A stretch of DNA of 10,398 nucleotides from JBHPCZ01 sp042573625 (lineage in GTDB: Bacteria; Desulfobacterota; Desulfobacteria; Desulfobacterales; UBA11574), in the NCBI GenBank assembly GCA_042573625.1, contig JBHPCZ010000116.1, positions 1 to 10,398 on the forward strand. The letters run 5' to 3'. The translations under genes were made by a program, and so were the position numbers. The notes beneath the pieces were generated by a model. The model worked only from the letters and a program-made list of their open reading frames with translations. It was not told the DNA's origin and ran no database searches. Below, in pieces: positions 1 to 7,813 of this stretch. The stretch's first letter is position 1, and every line of letters begins with the position of its first letter.

Positions 1-361
1 CGATGATATTTCCGGTCGCCAGCGGTTTTAAATATCTTTCTTTTTGCGCTTCGGTTCCCAATCGATGAATACTTTCACAGACAATGGAGTTGTGCACGGA
101 CATGACCACGGCGGTTGACGCGCAGGAGTAGGCTATTTCCGAAAGGGCGAGCACGTAGCTCACGGTGTCGGCACCGGAACCGTTGTACTCAAAAGGAACC
201 ATCATCCCCATGAATCCGAGTTCTCCCATAGTTTTCAGATTCTCAGCGGGAAATTCGCCGGTTTGGTCTCGATCCGCAGCGGTAGGCGCCAAAACATTTC
301 TTGAAAATTCCCTGGCCATGGTCTGAATCATAAGTTGCTCATCTGTAAGTTTGAAAGACAT
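1..361 (-). CDS. Acyl-CoA dehydrogenase, N-terminal part (runs off left edge)
   Basis: This is a minus-strand reading frame of 120 codons, open to the left edge. It begins ATG at 359-361, and an AAAGGAT ribosome-binding site lies a few bases upstream. The protein starts MSFKLTDEQLMIQTMAREF and continues with the helical N-terminal domain of acyl-CoA dehydrogenases. The stretch ELGFMGMMVPFEYNGSGADT corresponds to the family's usual ELG(F/L)xGxxVPxEYGGxG, and IHRLGTEAQKERYLKPLATG is the typical end of that domain. The family oxidises acyl-CoA to 2-enoyl-CoA with FAD and passes electrons to electron-transfer flavoprotein in the cytoplasm. The FAD-binding middle domain and the catalytic Glu lie outside the window. 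The gene follows the XRE-cupin regulator by 71 bases on the same strand. A short- or branched-chain acyl-CoA substrate is inferred from the neighbours only. The family call is firm; the substrate is not. Confidence 0.93.
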   Translation of the reverse strand, partial: MSFKLTDEQLMIQTMAREFSRNVLAPTAADRDQTGEFPAENLKTMGELGFMGMMVPFEYNGSGADTVSYVLALSEIAYSCASTAVVMSVHNSIVCESIHRLGTEAQKERYLKPLATGNII

Positions 362-432
362 GGGTTATATCCTTTTAAGAAACTGAAAAATTAGATGCCA
401 ATCAATTAATTGTCAAATCTCGAAAAACTATC

Positions 433-984
433 TTATGGTCCATAGACAACAACGATAAGCTCAGCTTGTTCTTCACCGATGTTTCTGATCTTGTGCCGTA
501 TGCCCGAGTTAAAGTGAAGGGACTCATCTGCATTGAGAAGATTGACATGATCCCCGACAGTCAACTCGATTTTTCCTGCCAGCACATAAACAAATTCTTC
601 GCCTTCGTGTTGATACCCGACGCCCTTGTGATCCTGCATCGGGTCAATGGTGACTTTAAATGCTTTCAAATGTTTGTTCTCGGCACCCGGCGTCAGCGTC
701 GTGTATGCGTAATTTTCAGTCCGTTTGGTATAGGCTTTGATCCGGCTCTTTAAACTTGTTTCCTGCTCCCTCAAAAAAAAGCCGGAATCGATTTCCAAAG
801 CCCTGGAAAGTTGCAAGAGCGTTCCTACGGGAGGTATTTCCTTGCCGGCTTCGATCTTTTTTAGATAATCGATGGACAAACCGGTTTCATTGGCCACACG
901 ATCGAGGGACATTTTTTTTCTGAGCCGCTCTTTTTTTATTTTTTTCCCTACCGGAACGATGGGGTCTGTTTTCTTTTTTGCCAT
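433..984 (-). CDS. XRE-family transcriptional regulator with C-terminal cupin domain
   Basis: This 183-residue protein has an N-terminal lambda-repressor-type helix-turn-helix at about residues 13-66 (RLRKKMSLDRVANETGLS, then YLKKIEAGKEIPPVGTLLQL). A C-terminal cupin barrel spans about residues 105-182. In the barrel, His126, Glu130, Gly137 and the pair His164/Asn168 match the two cupin motifs. The usual H-x-H of motif 1 is reduced to one His, so metal binding is uncertain and the barrel may only sense a small ligand. The length is normal for this one-component regulator class. The start is an ATG behind a strong AAGGAGG with a short spacer. It lies on the same strand between the 3-hydroxybutyryl-CoA dehydrogenase and an acyl-CoA dehydrogenase, so it may act as a local regulator of acyl-CoA or organic-acid genes. 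Its target and ligand cannot be read from the sequence. Confidence 0.92.
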   Translation of the reverse strand: MAKKKTDPIVPVGKKIKKERLRKKMSLDRVANETGLSIDYLKKIEAGKEIPPVGTLLQLSRALEIDSGFFLREQETSLKSRIKAYTKRTENYAYTTLTPGAENKHLKAFKVTIDPMQDHKGVGYQHEGEEFVYVLAGKIELTVGDHVNLLNADESLHFNSGIRHKIRNIGEEQAELIVVVYGP

Positions 985-1076
985 GGCGCCTCCTTAGTTA
1001 GTGTCCATCCATAAATGGTCTTTTTGCCCAATCTCTACGTTATGCTCACAAAATAATCCTCGGAATATTACACATA

Positions 1077-1105
1077 TGCACCCCAAGGGCATTTCCTTCG
1101 GTGCA
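1077..1105. other. Imperfect hairpin upstream of the XRE-cupin gene
   Basis: TGCACC (1077-1082) and GGTGCA (1100-1105) are complementary. Inside them AAGG pairs with CCTT around a small loop, giving a 6+4 bp stem with a small internal bulge. It lies in the 214-base gap between the XRE-cupin start and the 3-hydroxybutyryl-CoA dehydrogenase stop. On the minus strand no T-run follows it, so it is not a classical terminator for the upstream gene. It could be an operator for the regulator it precedes or a chance structure. Confidence 0.3.
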
Positions 1106-1198
1106 CCTGCGGTTATTTTTTTCGCATGCCTTGACATAGAACAAAAATCCTCATTTCTGGAAGGGCACTATTTAGTTTCCATTATACTTACAGGACGG

Positions 1199-2050
1199 TT
1201 ACTTATATTCATAGAATCCTCGCCCGGTTTTCCTGCCCAGCCAACCGGCTTCCACATATTTTCTGAGCAGCGGGCAAGGGCGGTACTTTGAATCTTTGAA
1301 TCCGTCGAAAAGGGTGTCCATAATGGCGAGGCAAGTATCCAATCCGATAAGGTCCGCCAGGGCCAGCGGCCCCATGGGATGATTCATTCCGAGTTTCATG
1401 ACCGAGTCGATATCTTCACGTGTGCCGACGCCTTGGTACAGACAGTAAACGGCCTCGTTGATCATGGGCATAAGGATTCTGTTGGCGATGAAACCGGGGT
1501 AATCGCCGGCTTCTGCGGGTATTTTACCAAACTTTATCGAAAGATCCCATGTGGTTTTAAATGTTTCGTCCGATGTTCCAAGTCCACGTATCACCTCAAC
1601 CAGCTTCATCACCGGAACCGGATTCATGAAATGCATCCCAATGATTTTTCCGGGCCGGTGGGTACAACTTGCAACCCGTCCGATTGGAATGGAAGAGGTG
1701 TTGGTTGCAAGAATGACACGGGGAGTGCATATTTCGTCCAGTTCTTTGAATATTTGGAACTTGATCTGTTCATTTTCGGTAGCGGCTTCGACAACAAAAT
1801 CGACGGACGCCATATCTTTGATGTCTACACTGGGTTGGATGCGGTCCAAAACAGCATTCTTCTCTTGGTCGGTCATTTTGTTTTTGTCTACGCCACGCTG
1901 TAACAACTTTTTAATGGAACCAAGACCGCGCTCAACAAATTCTGTCTTGATATCGTTCATGATGACATCAAGACCGCTCATGGCCGCGACCTGGGCAATT
2001 CCGTTTCCCATCAGACCCGCACCCACAACACCGAATCTTTTAATCTCCAT
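1199..2050 (-). CDS. hbd: 3-hydroxybutyryl-CoA dehydrogenase
   Basis: This protein oxidises (S)-3-hydroxybutyryl-CoA to acetoacetyl-CoA with NAD(P) and is a cytoplasmic beta-oxidation enzyme. From the chosen start it has 283 residues, the usual length of the stand-alone bacterial enzyme. The N-terminal Rossmann fold carries GVVGAGLMGNGIA (residues 7-19). ATNTSSIPI follows, then the catalytic region GMHFMNPVPVMKLVEVIRG with His140 and Glu152 as the His-Glu pair. The C-terminal domain has the family signature GDYPGFIANRILMPMINEA and ends GRKTGRGFYEYK. A TTG start 21 bases further upstream is possible. I prefer the ATG at 2048-2050, because it follows GGGAGG at 2055-2060 and begins MEIKRFGVVGAG, as family members do. 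It is in line with the thiolase upstream, across a 295-base gap holding a palindromic repeat. A longer-chain 3-hydroxyacyl-CoA substrate cannot be excluded. Confidence 0.95.
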   Translation of the reverse strand: MEIKRFGVVGAGLMGNGIAQVAAMSGLDVIMNDIKTEFVERGLGSIKKLLQRGVDKNKMTDQEKNAVLDRIQPSVDIKDMASVDFVVEAATENEQIKFQIFKELDEICTPRVILATNTSSIPIGRVASCTHRPGKIIGMHFMNPVPVMKLVEVIRGLGTSDETFKTTWDLSIKFGKIPAEAGDYPGFIANRILMPMINEAVYCLYQGVGTREDIDSVMKLGMNHPMGPLALADLIGLDTCLAIMDTLFDGFKDSKYRPCPLLRKYVEAGWLGRKTGRGFYEYK

Positions 2051-2127
2051 GCAACCTCCCTGGGAAAGCAAACAGTAAATTTCCCATTTTTAAATGTAAT
2101 TTACTATTAATTTTGCTAAAATCGATA

Positions 2128-2292
2128 AAATTCGAAATTCGAATATCGAAACACGAAACAATGTCCAAATTCTAAATTCTAATGTCCAAAACTTTAAAAT
2201 AGAGATATGTTACAACAAAACAATTGGTTTTGAAAATTTGAACATTCGTATTTTGAATTTGTTTCGGATTTCGTGCTTCTGATTTAAAATTC
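2128..2292. repeat. AT-rich imperfect palindromic repeat between hbd and thiolase genes
   Basis: The 295-base gap between these genes is filled by an AT-rich stretch whose halves are roughly inverted copies. The left half runs from about 2128 to 2192 and the right half from about 2227 to 2292. Read in the same sense, both contain CGAAA-NN-CGAAACAA and end in AAAAC, next to a central spacer of about 34 bases. Short AATTCGAAATTCGAA-like tandem words occur inside the left half. By eye the arms match at roughly two thirds of positions. There is no coding potential. It resembles a small non-autonomous dispersed repeat, though no second copy lies in this window. Confidence 0.6.
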
Positions 2293-2345
2293 ATTTTGGC
2301 CAAGCTGTTCTTTCTCTGTTTTAAATAGAAAACAACAAAGCATTT

Positions 2346-3524
2346 TTACGCCCGTTTTAGTATTAGGGCAACCCCCTCACCGCCGCCAAGACAGAGAGAA
2401 GCAACCCCGATCTTTTTATCCCGCCTTTTCATTTCATATAAAAGGGTGACAAGGATCCGGCATCCGCTGGCGCCAATGGGGTGGCCCAGTGCCGCACTTC
2501 CCCCGTTCACATTGACCCTTGCGGGGTCCAGATCGAGTTCCTTTAGTACGGCCGCCGTCGAGCCGCTGAAAGCTTCGTTGATTTCAAACAGGTCCACATC
2601 TTTTATGGATATTCCTTCTTTTTCGAGACATTTCGGAATGGCCCAAATCGGTGCCACCAGAAGGTATTTCATGTCCAAACCAAAGGATGCCTGAGCACCG
2701 ATGGTCGCCATGATCTCACATCCCAATTCTTTTGCCTTTTTTTTCGACATCACAACCACGGCGGCAGCGCCATCGCTGATGATGGACGCGTTTCCTGCGG
2801 TTCCCACGCCGTCTTTTTTAAATGCGGGTTTCATCTTTGACAGGAATTCATAACTGGTCTCTCGGGGACACTCGTCTATATCAAAAATAAAGGGATCACC
2901 TTTCCGCTGGGGGATTTCGACGGGAATGATTTCCTCTTTAAAGCGTCCTTTGCTGATCGCCTCAAGGGTTCGACGGTAGGATTCGGCGGCGTATCGGTCC
3001 TGATCTTCACGACTGATGCTGTATTTTTCCGAACAAAGTTCATTGGAAATACCCATGTGAAAATCGTTGACAATGTCCCAAAGCCCGTCGTGAACCATGT
3101 GGTCTTCAAGTTTGTCCGGTCCCATCCGGTATCCAAAACGGGCTTTTTTGAGAAAGTATGGCGCCATGCTCATGTTTTCCATACCGCCGGCGACAACAAC
3201 ATCCGCGTCACCGACCTGAATGGCCTGGGCCGCGAGCATGACCGATTTTAAGGCGGATCCGCACACTTTGTTGACAGTGATACATTCGGCTTCCCATGGC
3301 AATCCCGCCTTCACCGCAGCCTGCCGGGCCGGGTTCTGGCCGTATCCGCATGGGAGAACCATTCCCATGATCACTTCGTTAACGTCATCCTTGGGTATAC
3401 CGGCCCGTTCAACCGCAGCTTCAATGACGATTGCACCGAGCCGGGTTGCTCCGATATTCCCCAAAGAGCCGTTAAAGTTTCCCAATGGCGTTCGCACCGC
3501 GCTAACGATGACAGCTTCTTTCAT
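2346..3524 (-). CDS. atoB: Acetyl-CoA acetyltransferase (thiolase)
   Basis: This 392-residue protein has the normal length of a biosynthetic/degradative type II thiolase. The nucleophile is Cys88 in VNKVCGSALKS. NEAF (316-319), His348 in GHPIGASGCRI and Cys378 in SLCLGGGEG complete the active site. The N-terminus is the usual EAVIVSAVRTPLGNFNGSL. The start ATG follows AAGGAG with a spacer of about 10 bases. The enzyme splits acetoacetyl-CoA with CoA into two acetyl-CoA, or runs in reverse. Beside HBD and IcmF it is the natural last step of butyryl-CoA oxidation in the cytoplasm. A preference for C4 over longer 3-ketoacyl-CoA is inferred from the neighbours. It lies on the same strand as icmF, but a 314-base gap containing a long palindrome separates them. 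Confidence 0.95.
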   Translation of the reverse strand: MKEAVIVSAVRTPLGNFNGSLGNIGATRLGAIVIEAAVERAGIPKDDVNEVIMGMVLPCGYGQNPARQAAVKAGLPWEAECITVNKVCGSALKSVMLAAQAIQVGDADVVVAGGMENMSMAPYFLKKARFGYRMGPDKLEDHMVHDGLWDIVNDFHMGISNELCSEKYSISREDQDRYAAESYRRTLEAISKGRFKEEIIPVEIPQRKGDPFIFDIDECPRETSYEFLSKMKPAFKKDGVGTAGNASIISDGAAAVVVMSKKKAKELGCEIMATIGAQASFGLDMKYLLVAPIWAIPKCLEKEGISIKDVDLFEINEAFSGSTAAVLKELDLDPARVNVNGGSAALGHPIGASGCRILVTLLYEMKRRDKKIGVASLCLGGGEGVALILKRA

Positions 3525-3578
3525 TTTCCCTGGTCTCCTTGTCGCTTTATAATATTTTAACCTTTTGACAATATCAGT

Positions 3579-3780
3579 GCATGCAGGAAATCCGATTCAA
3601 GATCGTGTCAAACTCGTGCGTAAGTGAGCATAAAGAAAGAACGGGTGATAGTTTTTTAAAAAATCTATTAAGCGAGGATATCATTTAACATATAAATAAA
3701 GTACTATTTTGCCGTTCTTTCCTAACGCTCACTAACACACTCAAACAGTGACACGCCTGTGAATCGGATCACCTGCATGC
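3579..3780. repeat. Long palindromic (MITE-like) repeat in the icmF-thiolase gap
   Basis: The non-coding gap at 3525-3838 contains two long inverted arms, 3579-3644 and 3712-3780, around an AT-rich centre of 67 bases. Outer ends are GCATGCAGG on the left and CCTGCATGC on the right. ATCCGATTCA, GTGTCA, GTGAGC and AAAGAACGG on the left each have their reverse complement, in mirrored order, on the right. Pairing weakens but continues a little into the centre (ATAGT against ACTAT). I saw no target-site duplication and no reading frame. Once transcribed from icmF it would form a very long stem, which could stop or process the message. A partial third arm begins at 10341, so this is a dispersed family. 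Confidence 0.75.
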
Positions 3781-3838
3781 TTATTAGATTCCTTTTCAAT
3801 ACCTTTATTGTTATGTTGTTTTCATGCCATACGAAAAT

Positions 3839-6800
3839 TTACATATTGCGCCGATACTGCCCCCCCACATCATACAATGCCTGAGTAATCTGTCCCAGGG
3901 AACAGACTTTAACCGCCTCCATAAGCTCTGAAAAAATATTGGCATTGGACAGGGCGACATTCTGGAGACGCTTCAGCGCCGCCGGTGATTCCTTTTCGTT
4001 GCGCCTTTTAAACGCTGCCAGTCTTTCGAGCTGGGATTGCTTTTCGGCTTCGGTCGCTCTCGATAGTTCAACACTTTCTGATAGTTGTCCGAGAACGGTA
4101 TCTGGATCACGAAAGGTGTTTACACCGATAATTGGGAGCTCTCCCGTGTGTTTTAAATTCTCATAAACCATCGATTCCTCCTGAATTTTGCTCCGCTGAT
4201 AACCGGTCTCCATGGCTCCCAGGACACCTCCGCGTTCGGTAATCCGGTCGAATTCCATGAGGACCGCTTCTTCAACCAGCCGCGTCAGTTCCTCGACAAT
4301 GAAGCTTCCCTGGATCATATTTTCGCTCCTGGCCAGACCCCACTCACGATTAATGATGAGTTGGATGGCCAGCGCCCGCCGGACCGACTCACTGCTCGGT
4401 GTGGTAATGGCTTCATCAAAAGCGTTGGTATGCAAGCTGTTGCAGTTGTCATAAATTGCGCAAAGCGCCTGGAGGGTTGTCCGGATATCATTAAACTGTA
4501 TATCCTGGCTATGCAAGGAACGACCGGATGTCTGGATATGATATTTCAGCATCTGGGACCGAACCGAACCGCCGTATTTATTCTTGATGGCAACGGACCA
4601 GATGCGTCTGGCAACCCTGCCGATGACCGTATATTCTGGATCCATGCCGTTGGAAAAGAAGAAGGATAGATTGGGTGCAAAGCTGTCGATGGGCATCCCC
4701 CGGGACAGGTAATATTCCACATAGGTAAACCCGTTGGCCAGCGTTAGGGCCAGTTGCGTGATCGGGTTGGCGCCGGCCTCGGCAATATGGTATCCTGAGA
4801 TGGAAACGGAATAGAAATTTCGGACATTGTTTTCTATAAAGTATTCCTGAATATCCCCCATCATTTTCAGCGCAAAATCAATGGAAAAAATACAGGTATT
4901 CTGCCCTTGATCCTCTTTTAAAATGTCTGCCTGAACCGTACCCCGGACATTGGAAAGCGTTCTTGAATGGATTTCGCTGTATTCTTGCTCTGAGGGCTTT
5001 CTCTTCTTTTCGTTTTTGAATGCGTTCACCTGCTGGTCTATGGCGGTGTTTAAAAACATGGCAAGCATTATGGGAGCGGGACCGTTGATGGTCATGGAGA
5101 CCGAGGTATTGGGCGCGCACAGGTTAAATCCGTCATAAAGAATTTTAACATCATCAAGTGTGCATATGCTGACACCGGCAGTTCCGACCTTGCCGTAAAT
5201 GTCCGGGCGTCGGTCAGGATCATAACCATACAGGGTTACGGAATCGAAAGCCGTAGACAGGCGCTTGGCTTCATAATTGGCGGACAGGAGCTTGAATCTG
5301 CTGTTGGTTCTTGCAGGATCACCTTCGCCGGCGAACATCCGTGTGGGGTCTTCATCAATCCGTTTTAAAGGAAAAACGCCAGCCGTAAACGGAAATCGAC
5401 CGGGCACATTTTCTTTCCTCAGCCATGTGTAAATTTCACCGGGATCTTTAAAATTGGGGAGGGCAATTTTCGGGATCCGGGTCAGTGATAATGATCGGGT
5501 GTAAAGCGGAACCCTCATTTCACGATTTCGAACATGGTATATGAGTTCGTCTTTTCGGTAAATTTTCCTGAGATCTTCCCAGTCATCAAGAAGCCGGGTC
5601 GTTTCGGAATCCAAAGAGGCCTCGGCTTTTGCAATTTCCTTTTTAAGACGCTCAAGAAACTCTGATGGATCTTTCTTGGAGATATCATCGCTCAGGATCG
5701 CTGCGGTCTCTTCGAGGTGCCAGATTTTCCGCACGGCGTCTGTTTGAACTTTTGTTTGCCGGTGATAGTCTCTGACCGTATCCGAAATTTCAGAGAGATA
5801 TCGGGTACGTTTCGGGGGGATAATGATTGTTTTAGACGTGGATATCCGGGTTTCAATTCTCGGCAGATCCGAATCAAACTGGACACCTGTTTTTTCCGTC
5901 AGTGCATCCATGACCCCGTGATACAGTGCCGTAACACCATCGTCGTTGAATTTGGACGCGATGGTGCCGTATACCGGCATCTCCTCCGGTGATTTATTCC
6001 ATGCCTTTTGGTTGCGTTGTACCTGCTTTCTTACGTCACGTACCGCATCTTCGCCCCCTCGCTTTTCATATTTGTTCACTACGATAAGATCGGCAAAATC
6101 GAGCATGTCAATCTTTTCAAGCTGGGTGGCGGCCCCGAACTCACTGGTCATTACATAAACAGACAAATCGACCAGATCGATAATGTTCGAATCGCCCTGT
6201 CCGATACCTGCTGTTTCGGCGATTACGAGATCAAATCCTGCGGCCTTGACGACGTCTATGGTTTCGGTCAGGGTGTCGGGAATTTCTGTGCTTGATTCAC
6301 GGGTTGCCAGGCTGCGCATATACACCCTGGAATTTCCGATGGCGTTCATCCGTATCCTGTCGCCCAGGAGTGCGCCGCCGGTTTTTCGACGTGATGGATC
6401 ACTGCTGATGATCGCCAGGTGAAGATCTTTGAGGTCGTGAAGAATTCGCAGAACCAACTCATCTGTTAAAGATGATTTTCCGGCACCGCCGGTTCCGGTA
6501 ATGCCGATGGTCGGTGTTTTCCGGCCGCCTATTTTTTTCAATATTTGGGATCTGAGATTGGCAAGGTGCCCGTTTCCCTGGGCCTTGGCCTGTTCAACAG
6601 CGGTGATAAGGCGGGCAACATTGAGTTTGTTATCCGGGGAAAGGCTGTCAACGTCACATTTTTTTTCCTGGACAGTCGAAAAGTCCATATGCTGAACCAT
6701 ATGGTTAATCATGCCCTGAAGTCCCCATCTTGCCCCATCTTCGGGAGAATATATTTTGGTTACCCCGTATGCTTCTATTTCTCGAATTTCTTCGGGCACG

Positions 6801-7117
6801 ATAACACCGCCACCGCCGCCAAAAACCTTAACATGGGAAGCACCGGCTTCTTTTAAAAGGTCTACAATGTACTTGAAGAACTCGACATGACCGCCCTGAT
6901 AACTCGATATGGCCACACCTTGGACATCTTCTTGAATGGCGGCATCCACAATTTCCAAAGCAGAGCGGTTATGCCCCAGGTGTATCACTTCAACACCGGT
7001 GTCCTGAAGTATTCGACGCATAATGTTGATAGAGGCATCGTGACCGTCAAAAAGAGATGTTGCCGTAACAGTCCTTATGTTGTGTTTGGGTTTATATACG
7101 TCAACTTCAGCACTCAT
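3839..7117 (-). CDS. icmF: Fused isobutyryl-CoA mutase with G-protein chaperone (IcmF)
   Basis: This 1092-residue protein has the full length and domain order of IcmF. The adenosylcobalamin-binding domain is at about residues 13-145 (SLFDGHDASINIMRRIL, with His26 as the lower cobalt ligand). The MeaB-type GTPase is at about 195-420, with P-loop GTGGAGKSS at 208-216, ETAGIGQGD at 301-309 and NKYE at 348-351. A linker follows, then the mutase barrel from about 530 to the end. IcmF interconverts isobutyryl-CoA and n-butyryl-CoA by a radical mechanism, and its G domain looks after cofactor loading. By alignment with methylmalonyl-CoA mutase, the substrate-binding Tyr (RQYAG) is Phe595 (RMFAG) and the carboxylate-binding Arg is Gln739 (GQNTCIF). 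Those two changes mark isobutyryl-CoA rather than methylmalonyl-CoA specificity. His777 lies in SISGYHIAEAGA. The gene starts 12 bases after the tetR stop, with AAGGAGGG in that gap, so the two are co-transcribed. Related pivalyl-CoA mutase activity is possible. Confidence 0.97.
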   Translation of the reverse strand: MSAEVDVYKPKHNIRTVTATSLFDGHDASINIMRRILQDTGVEVIHLGHNRSALEIVDAAIQEDVQGVAISSYQGGHVEFFKYIVDLLKEAGASHVKVFGGGGGVIVPEEIREIEAYGVTKIYSPEDGARWGLQGMINHMVQHMDFSTVQEKKCDVDSLSPDNKLNVARLITAVEQAKAQGNGHLANLRSQILKKIGGRKTPTIGITGTGGAGKSSLTDELVLRILHDLKDLHLAIISSDPSRRKTGGALLGDRIRMNAIGNSRVYMRSLATRESSTEIPDTLTETIDVVKAAGFDLVIAETAGIGQGDSNIIDLVDLSVYVMTSEFGAATQLEKIDMLDFADLIVVNKYEKRGGEDAVRDVRKQVQRNQKAWNKSPEEMPVYGTIASKFNDDGVTALYHGVMDALTEKTGVQFDSDLPRIETRISTSKTIIIPPKRTRYLSEISDTVRDYHRQTKVQTDAVRKIWHLEETAAILSDDISKKDPSEFLERLKKEIAKAEASLDSETTRLLDDWEDLRKIYRKDELIYHVRNREMRVPLYTRSLSLTRIPKIALPNFKDPGEIYTWLRKENVPGRFPFTAGVFPLKRIDEDPTRMFAGEGDPARTNSRFKLLSANYEAKRLSTAFDSVTLYGYDPDRRPDIYGKVGTAGVSICTLDDVKILYDGFNLCAPNTSVSMTINGPAPIMLAMFLNTAIDQQVNAFKNEKKRKPSEQEYSEIHSRTLSNVRGTVQADILKEDQGQNTCIFSIDFALKMMGDIQEYFIENNVRNFYSVSISGYHIAEAGANPITQLALTLANGFTYVEYYLSRGMPIDSFAPNLSFFFSNGMDPEYTVIGRVARRIWSVAIKNKYGGSVRSQMLKYHIQTSGRSLHSQDIQFNDIRTTLQALCAIYDNCNSLHTNAFDEAITTPSSESVRRALAIQLIINREWGLARSENMIQGSFIVEELTRLVEEAVLMEFDRITERGGVLGAMETGYQRSKIQEESMVYENLKHTGELPIIGVNTFRDPDTVLGQLSESVELSRATEAEKQSQLERLAAFKRRNEKESPAALKRLQNVALSNANIFSELMEAVKVCSLGQITQALYDVGGQYRRNM

Positions 7118-7129
7118 ACTCCCTCCTTG

Positions 7130-7762
7130 TTATATAAACAGACCCAGGATAAACTCGGTTTGAAGTGCTATATAATCCTCAATACTGTAATGACGTGCCA
7201 GAAACCAGCGTCGAAACGTCCACATGTGGCCCAAGACGGAAATGTTGTGGGCAAGGAGTTCCATGAAGCGTTCATTCAGATGAGGCAAATCACCGGTTGA
7301 AATGAGTCGCGCCAGCACTTCCATAAAAATACCGGTAATCCGAACCTCATTTTCAAGTACCTTTTTGCGCCATTGCGGCGGTAGAGACTGAGTTTCCTGG
7401 TATAACAGCAGAATATGATCACTCATGCGATGGCAAACCATGAAATACTCGCGAATCACTTCTGCCAGGGGATTGTCGCCGTCAGTGGCTCTGGTCATGG
7501 CATCCGACACGCCTTGCTCGACCTCGGCATGAATGGCCTTGCAAACCAGATACAGAATATCCTCTTTGGAGGAGATATATTCATACAAAGAGCCGATGGA
7601 AAAACCGGCAGCACTGGCGATCTCACGGGTTGTGGTCTTGTGAAACCCGTTTTTAATGAACAGTTGAACCGCAGCGTCTACAATTTGACGATGCCGACGC
7701 CTGACAAGGTCAGGGTTTTTGATCTGGATGGCCATTCCTTGTGTTGCGTCCTTTGGGTCCAT
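7130..7762 (-). CDS. TetR-family transcriptional regulator, probably acyl-CoA responsive
   Basis: From the ATG at 7760-7762 this is a 210-residue protein, typical for TetR. The N-terminal helix-turn-helix is at about residues 24-70: QIVDAAVQLFIKNGFHKTTTREIASAAGFSIGSLYEYISSKEDIL. The rest is an all-helical ligand and dimerisation domain with no recognisable specific motif. I prefer this start to the TTG at 7772-7774 because GAGG lies 6 bases upstream of it. The frame ends 12 bases before icmF, so both are probably on one transcript. The gene is divergent from the ECHDC3-like/acyl-CoA dehydrogenase pair. Two matching 18-bp sites in the shared upstream region are the likely operators, implying self-repression and control of both gene sets. 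An acyl-CoA ligand is inferred from context and from FadR/PsrA/LiuR-type precedents, not from residues I can identify. Confidence 0.94.
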   Translation of the reverse strand: MDPKDATQGMAIQIKNPDLVRRRHRQIVDAAVQLFIKNGFHKTTTREIASAAGFSIGSLYEYISSKEDILYLVCKAIHAEVEQGVSDAMTRATDGDNPLAEVIREYFMVCHRMSDHILLLYQETQSLPPQWRKKVLENEVRITGIFMEVLARLISTGDLPHLNERFMELLAHNISVLGHMWTFRRWFLARHYSIEDYIALQTEFILGLFI

Positions 7763-7813
7763 GGTAAGCCTCAAACGTATTTTGTGAAAATCATTGCGAC
7801 CATTTTAAAAACC

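Noticed and set aside
1379..1903. A 174-codon plus-strand open frame
   Set aside because: It lies wholly antisense to the 3-hydroxybutyryl-CoA dehydrogenase and has no family resemblance. The other long antisense frames over the thiolase, icmF and dehydrogenase genes are shadows of the same kind.
2051..2071. Longer 290-residue start for the 3-hydroxybutyryl-CoA dehydrogenase
   Set aside because: It would use TTG and place the GGGAGG ribosome-binding site inside the coding region. The ATG at 2048-2050 fits both this site and the family's N-terminus.
3579..3780. CRISPR array or phage attachment site as an explanation of the repeated arms
   Set aside because: The arms are inverted rather than tandem, there are no regular spacers, and there is no cas gene, integrase or tRNA nearby.
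7763..7774. Longer 214-residue start for the TetR regulator
   Set aside because: It would use TTG with no ribosome-binding site, whereas GAGG lies six bases before the ATG at 7760-7762.
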